From Symbiodinium natans (taxonomy: Eukaryota; Sar; Dinophyceae; Suessiales; Symbiodiniaceae): a DNA stretch of 64,000 nucleotides. Shown piece by piece: positions 57,939 to 64,000 of the stretch. The stretch spans positions 124,001-188,000 of the forward strand of contig CAJNDS010002363.1 in assembly GCA_905221605.1 (NCBI GenBank), given 5' to 3'. The notes beneath the pieces were generated by a model. That model was given only the letters and a program-made list of their open reading frames with translations, was not told where the DNA came from and searched no databases. The position numbers were made by a program, and so were the translations under genes. How positions within the stretch are numbered: the stretch's first letter is position 1; each line of letters starts with the position of its first letter.

Positions 57939-59350
57939 ATGAGGTTTTGGAGACTGAAGAGTTTAGAGTGTTCAGGGTTTAGGGTCTCTGAGGCTTATGA
58001 TGTGTTTAGGGGTTTTGCGACAAGGAATATAGACAACGCGGAAGCACCAATCCGCAGGGACGACTCGATGCAGAACGGCGGCCAGGACTACTCAGAAGGT
58101 CAGTGTTTGACTAGGTTAACAAGAGTTTAGGCCTTATAGGGTTTGGGTTTGGGGTTTAAGGTGCTCCTAAACCCTCAGCCCTTGTTTGTAATCCTAAACC
58201 CCCAAACCCTAAACCCTAAACGCCCTGTAAGCCCAGCCCTAAGCCCAGAACCGGATGAGCTAATTCGGACCCGGAGTCTTCAGCAGCGGGCCTCAGTTTA
58301 TCTGATCCTCCCGAAAGGAACATCTTTTTCGGGGCTTTTCTGGGGATCAGGGTTTAACAGGGGTACCCTTCTGCAGGGTCCCTCCCCTAAACCCTAAACC
58401 CTGAAACCCCCAAACCTCAACATTTCGTAGTATGATGTCTCTCCCCCAAACCCTGAACCCAAATTTTCTAACTGCCCGCAAAAGGCTCAGGGTTAGGGTC
58501 TGAAGGCCCCTTGAACATAGATATCCACCCCCGGGCGCAGGCTTCGAAACCCTCCAACCCTTCGCGCCTAAAAACTCGAAACGAGAGGCCTAAACCACCC
58601 TAAGCCCTAAACCAGAGGCCTTCCAAATTTTGGGGATCCTAGTATGACTTGCGCATGATTTGGAGACTTCCGCCCCCCATTACTGCCTCACTAATCCGAC
58701 AAGGGGGGCTCCAAACTACCCCCAGGGCTGAAATACCTGGCAGATTTAGGTGGATTCTGTCGTGTTTGGGGGCAAGCCCGAGTACTTGAATTGAAATGCC
58801 TGTGTGTGCGTGCGTGCGCGCAAGAGCTTGGTGGGGCCGGAGCGAAACCTTTTCTGAGGAGGCGGTTGGAAGAGGTGGTTGGTGATTTCCTAACATCCGC
58901 AGCACTTACGCTAGAGCCAACCGTCTCTTGCCCATCTCCTTTTGCATGTTGCGCGGAAGTGTATGGGCCTATCTAGTGGACGACCCCTAAACCCTAAACT
59001 CTAAACCCCAGAACGCAGCAGCAAAGTTTCTGAAAGCTCCCCCTCCCCCCCCCCCCCCCCCCAAAAAAAAAAAAAAACACCTGAAAAGCAGGAAGATGAT
59101 GGCCTCCCGATTACCGGCTCGGCTCCGCCAGCCGTGGCCGTCTGCTCAAACTGCCGAAGCTGCACCTACGGATGCTTCCCCTGAGCCCTGAACCGCAAAC
59201 CCCAAACCCTAAACCCTGAACCCTAAACCCTAAACCCTCCACTTCATTTTTGCGGTGCCAGCCAAGATGACACAGCCGCCTGTTGCGAACCTCTTGCTAA
59301 TTTACTCCTTTGGCTCCAAATACCAATATCACTACCGTCCACGGTACGAT
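57939..59350 (+). CDS. Possible plus-strand exons of an unknown gene
   Basis: Plus-strand exon-like segments: 58028-58099 (NIDNAEAPIRRDDSMQNGGQ, ending at a GT donor), 58244-58340 (PDELIRTRSLQQRASVYLIL), 58840-58976 (RLEEVVGDFLTSAALTLEPT, ending in a stop) and 59242-59356 (HFIFAVPAKMTQPPVANLLL, ending in a stop). A competing minus-strand frame at 58639-58740 (WSPPCRISEAVMGGGSLQIM) also looks coding. No family is recognised and linkage is speculative. Confidence 0.35.
59041..59077. repeat. Poly-C then poly-A tract
   Basis: About 18 C followed by 15 A. Confidence 0.92.
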
Positions 59351-59406
59351 ATCTAATGTACCATCTAATGTACCATCTAATGTACCCATCTAATATACCA
59401 TCTAGT
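59346..59406. repeat. 12-13-bp tandem repeat (ATCTAATGTACC)
   Basis: Four to five copies of ATCTAATGTACC, the last diverged. Confidence 0.85.
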
Positions 59407-59543
59407 TCAGAACCACCATCTGAAATCCGCATTTACTCCGTCAAGGGGTGCAAATTGCAAGAACAGGGGAGTAACGGCAGTAACCTAACCCTATACAGTC
59501 GCCTTTGCCGCACTTGCCTTCCGGCACCCCTCTGTACCTAGCA

Positions 59544-59660
59544 CTTGGGATGTTCCCCCTTTTACCAACAGGCTGCAATGGGGGTTATAGTACCCCTAAA
59601 CCCTAAACCCTAAACCCTAAACCCTTTTCAGGACGTTTAGTATGAGGGGGGAACATCCCA
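59544..59660. repeat. GGGATGTT fold-back with telomeric repeats in the loop
   Basis: The outer arms TTGGGATGTTCCCCC and GGGGGGAACATCCCA are intact. Between GTTATAGTACC and TTTTCAGGACGTTTAGTATG sits a block of five CCCTAAA units, replacing the normal ~10-bp loop and part of one arm. Confidence 0.88.
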
Positions 59661-59959
59661 TCCTAGCACCCTCAAGACTAAAGCGCACCAAGAAATCCGA
59701 TTTCAAGGCGGTGGTGTGCGGTGCCTACGCAAATCGAATTAGGGTTTAGGGGTTTAGCGTTTACGGTTTAGGAACATGTCCGCCTGCTGACTACGACAAG
59801 GCTGCTAGAACTGGTATACACGACGAGGAGCCAGAGAAGAATTCAGCCCACAAGCACAAACAAAAACCCATAATCATCCCAAATCTGAAGCCTAAGCCTA
59901 ACGAACCACAGACAAGGAAACAAATTATGATGGTTGTACGTACCATTCAGGATTGCGCG

Positions 59960-59965
<6 letters not shown>

Positions 59966-59991
<26 letters not shown>

Positions 59992-60003
59992 GTATACATA
60001 TAG
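59966..60003. repeat. (CT)n (AT)n microsatellite
   Basis: CTCTCTCTCTCTCTCTATAT followed by ATATATATGTATACATATAG, just downstream of the membrane-protein stop codon. Confidence 0.85.
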
Positions 60004-60055
60004 CTTCTAGAGCTTTGCTATGTGGTGACTTCCTTCACAACAGTAAACCCACCTG

Positions 60056-62383
60056 TCAGCGAGCCTTGTTCCGATAGCGGCGGCAGGCGACCACACCAAG
60101 CGCGCCAAAGCAGCCCAGCGCCAAGGTGGCGATGAGGAGCAGCCAAAATCCCACCTTGGCAGGCTCCAGAGCCTATACTTAAGGTTTTGGGGTTTATAGG
60201 GTTTATAGGGTTTGGGGTTCATAGGGTTCAGGGTTCAGGGTTTAGGGTTTGGGGTTTCGGGGTAGCCGAATATAGAGGTCGGAATAAGTACTAATAGCAT
60301 TCTTTTAGGGTTCTTGGGCCTTGCATTGGGTGCACTGTTCTTTGGCCCCCTCCCCTTTCCACCCAGTGTACAGTGCTCAGGGCTCTGCAACTCCAGCGCC
60401 GAAGTCTTTAGACTGTTCTCTTTCACAAGTCTCAAGCCAAGCCAATCTTAGACCTTCCCTCTACTTCCAGGGACCTACCGATTCGGGTAATTGAGCCCCA
60501 AAGGACCCCATAATTCGGGCCCTAAACCCTGAACCCTGAGGACGCTAAAGAAGGACCCCATAATTAGGCTCCTGGAAGGATAGGGAACTGAAGGCTAAGC
60601 ATGAGCTGCCGCTCCCCTCTTGGCCTGCTGGCCTTTCGGGTTTAGGGCTTACCCGCATGGGCGATTATACCCTCTAACCCCAAAAAAGGCCCTGTATAGA
60701 ACCCTAAACCCTAAACCCTAAACCCTAAACCCTAAACCCTAAACCCTAGGAAAGGCATCCCCCTACCGCTATCTTGTGCGCCTCATCATGCGCAGCGGCC
60801 ACCCAAGGAACATCAACCTCATGGTCGAGCGTGTGACCCTACTTAAGACCCTTTGGGTTTAGGGTTTAGGGTTTAGGGTTTAGGGTTTAGGGTTTAGGGT
60901 TTAGGGTTTCGGGTGTTTATAGGACTGTCTGACATACATGCTGGGGGGGGGGGGGGGGGGGGGTTGTGAAGGGCCTAGCGTGCTACCAGCAGCGTCGTCG
61001 TGGCTACTAGTAGCCCTGTGCAGTTGGGGGCGAGATGTCCTAAAACTTCGATGCCCATGAGGACCTTTGGTCTCCGCCAGGAGGCGACTGGGCAACTGCT
61101 GGAATCGAAGTGCGTGTTGGCGTTGAACATGCTCAAAGCCCCGCTCAGGGCTTCGAGACTCAGGGACAAGGGCGCCTGCTCCGTTTCCCCACCTTGGTAG
61201 CCCGCTAACCATGCTGTAGTAAGGGGACCCTTTTTGGGGGGGTGTTGGCTACTTTATGAGGGAACCCAGAACCCAAAATAAAAAGTACCACTGGGCTACC
61301 AAGCCACAGGTGAGGAGGGCAAAGTGCCAGTCCCTGATTGCCGTCTTCTGATACACGCTGATGCTGAAGAAGAAGTCGTCGAGGTTGTGGGTCTCGCCCA
61401 GCTGTCGCTTCATGTTTGCGGCACTCAACCTTCTCCAATAACCAAGGGAAAAAAGGTTAAACTCTATTGTCCCCACTAAAAAAGGGAACCCAGAAAGTTT
61501 AAACTTCAAGTGAGCAACTTCTCCTCGCACGACAGCTGGCCCCAGGAATCCTTCACGGCACCCCAGCGATGCTCGCTCGCATCGAAGGCCACCAACATCA
61601 CCTCGACGGGCCCTTAAAAAAAACTTCTGAAACACTTGGCTGCACTCAGGAGGGTAGCCTATACATGAAACTTCTAGCTGCCTTATAATAAGAAACCCAA
61701 GGAAACCCTAAAAAAGGTAAGGATCTAAAGTTACAGTAAAGTACCACAAAGAACAGATTCCCGAAGATAAGCTTCATAAACCCAATAGCAACATGGGCCA
61801 TTAGGGCCAAGAATCCCCATAAATCAACTCTCTAAAGGGCCTTTTTGGGAGGGGTTATAGGGCCATAATCAACCCTATAAAGGGCTTTTTTGTGGAGGGG
61901 GTTACAGTGTTGCAGGGTATAGTAGCCCAGGCTGGTCAGGGAAAAGGCACAATATCCCAAGGACCTACCCAGTCACGGGTCCAGTATTGCCGAGATCCTT
62001 GCCGCCTTGCCAGTCCACGTGAGCTTTAAGCTCCGCTGCCTTCGTCTCCTCCGGGCCCGCTTGGCCGAAGCAGAAACCTCCCAGGTGCCAAGAGCCATTG
62101 GTCTGCAGAGTCACCTTGGCTTAGGGTTCAGGGTTTAGGGAGTTTAGGGTTTAGGGAGTTTAGGGAGTTTAGGGAGTTTAGGGAGTTTAGGGAGTTTAGG
62201 GAGTTTAGGGAGTTTAGGGAGTTTAGCGAGTTCAGGGAGTTTAGGGAGTTTAGGGTTTCAAGAGCCATTGATCTGCAGAGTCACCTTGGCTTCGATCTTC
62301 GCAGGCGTTGAGGAGAAGTAAGAATCTGCTGCCGTCAGCAGCGGCAGGAAGAGCACCATGCACATGCGGGGAAGAAAAGCCAT
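60056..62383 (-). CDS. Type I membrane protein with GPR180/TMEM145-like ectodomain, 8 exons, 264 aa
   Basis: Exons on the minus strand, all phases consistent: 62383-62285, 62114-61982, 61612-61519, 61429-61308, 61192-61065, 60838-60767, 60430-60392 and 60163-60056 (stop TGA). Start ATG at 62383. Residues 1-20 (MAFLPRMCMVLFLPLLTAAD) look like a signal peptide. The ectodomain has LQTNGSWHLGGFCFG, VEVMLVAFDASEHRWGAV, GQLSCEEKLSAANM and QKTAIRDWHFALLTCG; the W/FCF, FD-x-W-AV, SC and RDWHFALLTC spacing recalls the GPR180/TMEM145 (GOST-like) lumenal domain. A single transmembrane helix (GFWLLLIATLALGCFGALGV) is followed by the tail ACRRYRNKAR. There is no 7TM region, unlike GPR180, so function is unknown; a secretory-pathway receptor or cargo role is only a guess. 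Exons 6-7 and the exon 5 end are the least certain. Confidence 0.75.
60200..60260 (+). repeat. Degenerate telomere-like tract in intron 7
   Basis: GGGTTTATAGGG, GGGTTCATAGGG and GGGTTTAGGG variants lie between exons 60163 and 60392. Confidence 0.75.
60465..60592. repeat. TTCCAGGGACC fold-back with telomere-like loop in intron 6
   Basis: CTACTTCCAGGGACCTACCG and ATTAGGCTCCTGGAAGG form arms around duplicated GGACCCCATAATTCGG segments. CCCTAAACCCTGAACCCTGA sits between the halves. It is related to 24543-24625 and 35390-35470. Confidence 0.75.
60697..60911. repeat. Convergent telomeric arrays flanking exon 6 of the membrane-protein gene
   Basis: (CCCTAAA)n at 60697-60750 and (TTTAGGG)n at 60857-60911 lie on either side of the 72-bp exon at 60767-60838. 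A ~22-bp G run follows at 60942-60963. Confidence 0.88.
61193..61307 (-). repeat. Intron 4 of the membrane-protein gene is a fold-back element
   Basis: On the coding strand the intron reads GTGGC TTGGTAGCCC ... GGGCTACCAAG, a 10-bp perfect terminal inverted repeat lying inside the GT and AG. Internal GGGTTCTGGGTTCCC is shared with 49000-49094. Removal joins codons for ALLTC to GETEQ in frame. Confidence 0.75.
61430..61518 (-). repeat. Intron 3 of the membrane-protein gene, fold-back element
   Basis: The coding strand contains AGTTTAAACTTTCTGGGTTC and GTTTAACCTTTTTTCCC, inverted. GGAGAAGTTG at the donor side and GGAGAAGGTTG at the acceptor side are a short direct duplication. GT-AG removal restores EEKLSAAN. 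Confidence 0.7.
61795..61920. repeat. Tandem AACTCTATAAAGGGCC elements in intron 2
   Basis: TAAAGGGCCTTTTTGGGAGG and TAAAGGGCTTTTTTGTGGAG are adjacent copies with inverted AAGGGCCTTT cores. The same family is at 53325-53390. Confidence 0.65.
62089..62292. repeat. 34-bp direct duplication flanking a 9-bp telomere-variant array (intron 1)
   Basis: 62089-62122 and 62259-62292 are identical over 34 bp except one base (G/A). Between them, 62123-62258 is a TTTAGGG-derived array homogenised to a 9-bp unit (GGGAGTTTA, about 13 copies). The duplicated segment spans the exon junction CCAAG|GTGACT, so each side supplies an AG|GT. Splicing out one copy plus the array gives uninterrupted KIEAK-VTLQTNG. 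Confidence 0.88.
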
Positions 62384-62394
62384 GAGCACGGTGG

Positions 62395-63000
62395 GCAGCT
62401 GCGCAAATGGACGCTACCTAGACCTTCCTGCTTCAGAGCACAAACGCCTGCAAGAAACCCTGCTGTGGAGAGGTCCTCTCCAAATGCCTTTTTGTGATCG
62501 ACGACATCCTGCCCCCACGCATCACGCAAAGTCTGAAGCTGTGCAAAACAGCAAAGCCTCCAATGCTATCAGGACTCATGTGTCGAAACTCGCGCATGAA
62601 AGCATTTTCGGAGCAGTGCGCTCATGAGGCTGTGGAGATGCAAACAGGGCACTTGGGAAGACCTGCGAGTGTGGTGCCGGAGAGGTCAACATTGCCAACG
62701 GCCCCGAACAACATCTGCCAACCCACAGCCGTATGAACCCTAAACCGCAGTGGCGTTCATCAGAAGGACCCCCCTGCAACACCGAAACCTTTGTACACCC
62801 AGATCACAGATCTTGGAGGCCCTAAATGGGAGCAAAGTCACCATCGCAAAAACTTCATGTTGAAGATGCGGGGATGCGAGCTCCGGCGCTGCAATTACTA
62901 GAGCGCCTCAGGTCAACAAGGTCAACCGAGACGGATCATAACCCTCAATCACAAATCGTTACTGGGGCGTATGGTGAGTGTGTTTCTTTTGGTTTAGGTT
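62395..63000. other. Upstream of membrane-protein gene, no gene confirmed
   Basis: Open frames on both strands (62358-62736 plus; 62335-62782 minus) overlap. None shows a family motif. Promoter signals were not recognised. Confidence 0.35.
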
Positions 63001-63420
63001 TTTTATGGTTAGGGTTTAGGGTCTAGGGTTTATAGGGTTGTGCCCACACACACGGTCACCTCTTTGGTGGAGTGTCGGGTCATGAACTGCACAGGCACAG
63101 TCAGGAAATTCACATAAAAGGCATTTCAATCCATGCCTGTAGCCCAACGCTCGGCAGGGGCTACGCTCTACGGCGGCATGCTGCGCAAGTGCAATAAATG
63201 GCGCACGTGCCCAGCGAGATGTGCTGTACACCTGCTCACTTGCAGCTGCATGCATCGCTTACACCTGACAGCTGTCTTCCAGGGTAGCTGCATTTTGCGC
63301 GGAAGGAATGTCCTGCGGCCAGGCTCGTCAAAAGGGTTTGGGTTGAGGGGGGCGGCAGCATCCGCAGCCGCAGCCCATGCGCACCCCAGAAAGGCAAACA
63401 AATCACCAACCCGAATCACT
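63000..63420. other. Spacer with overlapping open frames, unresolved
   Basis: Plus frame 63133-63429 and minus frame 63016-63255 are Cys/His/Ala-rich and without motif. A short telomeric tract is at 63008-63035. Confidence 0.3.
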
Positions 63421-63700
63421 AAACCCTAAACCCTGAACCCTAAACCCCAAACCCTAAACCCTAAACCCTAAATCCTAAACGCTAAACCCCATCTACCTGG
63501 AATCTACCTGCGGCATATCATCAGGGTCCGCGTTGGTCTGGCCATCAACCACTTTTGCCTCACCGATCTGGCTGCAAGGCCTGACCATGGTGTATGTGCT
63601 CCATACCAACAAGGGTTTAGGGTTTAGAGGGTTTAGGGTTTGGAGGGTTTGAGGGTTTAGGGTTTAGAGGGGTGAGGGTTTAGGATTTTAGGGTTTGGGG
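63420..63700. repeat. Opposed degenerate telomeric arrays
   Basis: CCCTAAA units at 63420-63490 and TTTAGGG/TTTAGAGGG variants at 63614-63700, pointing toward each other. Confidence 0.85.
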
Positions 63701-63701
63701 T

Positions 63702-63985
63702 TAGGTGCCCCTTTCATTCCCCAAAAAGAATAGAATCTCCTTCTAGGGACCCTACCCCTATTTTCGGAAACCCCCACAAGGTGGTGGCATGTACCCTCGA
63801 GGTTCTTTGCTAGAAACGGGCATCTAGTTGTTGCTGTACCAGACGCCTGTCCGTTTCGACTCTAGCCCTCCTGGTTCTTAGTAGAGAATGAGGGAATTAG
63901 GTCCCTATGTACTCCCCTGAAGGGTTTAGGGTTTAGGGTTTAGGGTTATATGTGGGACCCGAATTCTTCCCTACTAAGAACCAGG
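63702..63985. repeat. Two fold-back elements, one with telomeric loop
   Basis: 63702-63780 ends with ATTTTCGGAAACCCCCACA (GGGGGTTTACGA family). 63866-63985 has arms CTCCTGGTTCTTAGTAGAGA and TCCCTACTAAGAACCAGGGG. Its loop GAAGGG(TTTAGGG)3 replaces the (AT)n loop of the sister copy at 43708-43826. Confidence 0.8.
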
Positions 63986-64000
63986 GGGACAACATCTCCG

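Noticed and set aside
61519-61612. RNase H / reverse-transcriptase fragment (FDASEHRWGAV resembles the DAS-GWGAV motif)
   Set aside because: The segment fits in phase between upstream and downstream exons of a signal-peptide membrane protein, and the rest of that protein has no RT or RNase H features.

Overview
The window is nuclear DNA of a eukaryote, most likely a dinoflagellate. Telomere-type repeats (TTTAGGG and its complement CCCTAAA) occur throughout. Genes are cut into exons of about 24-130 bp. Inferred introns often use GC or GA as well as GT donors, and acceptors are usually AG followed by G. Many short inverted-repeat (introner/MITE-like) elements lie between exons. Genus and species cannot be told from the sequence. 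Nothing looks bacterial, and no rRNA, tRNA or CRISPR array was found.

Layout. 1-5130 is satellite DNA: hairpin-forming AATAGTTCG arrays, an 87-bp tandem repeat, and a compound 31-bp array with a higher-order period near 400-440 bp. 5242-12988 and 13089-20941 are two nearly identical ~7.8-kb copies of a low-complexity, purine/pyrimidine-biased region, separated by exactly 100 N. Copy 1 stops at the gap and copy 2 starts at the gap, so this is most simply an unmerged contig overlap or two haplotypes rather than a real tandem duplication. Long open frames in 1-20900 are by-products of repeats whose periods are multiples of three or that lack stops.

21,000-64,000 at first looks like junk full of interstitial telomeric repeats, but conserved coding exons lie between the repeats, nearly all on the minus strand. 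Two genes could be read exon by exon with every codon phase agreeing. The first is a TRM2/TrmA/RlmD-type (uracil-5-)-methyltransferase (13 exons, 31547 down to 24997) with its SAM-binding, catalytic and C-terminal motifs intact. The second is a 264-residue type I membrane protein (8 exons, 62383 down to 60056) with signal peptide, an ectodomain resembling the GPR180/TMEM145 group, one transmembrane helix and a basic tail. Further minus-strand exons at 35.8-40.6, 41.6-45.9 and 47-54.5 kb suggest three or more additional genes of unknown function. A few plus-strand exon candidates lie at 58.0-59.3 kb and 35.6 kb.

The notable biology is in the introns. Many consist largely of telomere-repeat arrays or fold-back elements. 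Several acceptors appear to be altered telomere units (CCCTAAG, CCCTAG, CCCTGCAG). One telomere-like array is flanked by a 34-bp duplication of exon sequence containing AG|GT, as expected if telomere-repeat insertion at a staggered break created a new intron. Some fold-back elements carry telomere repeats in their loop. Exon structures are hand-read inferences without transcript evidence.
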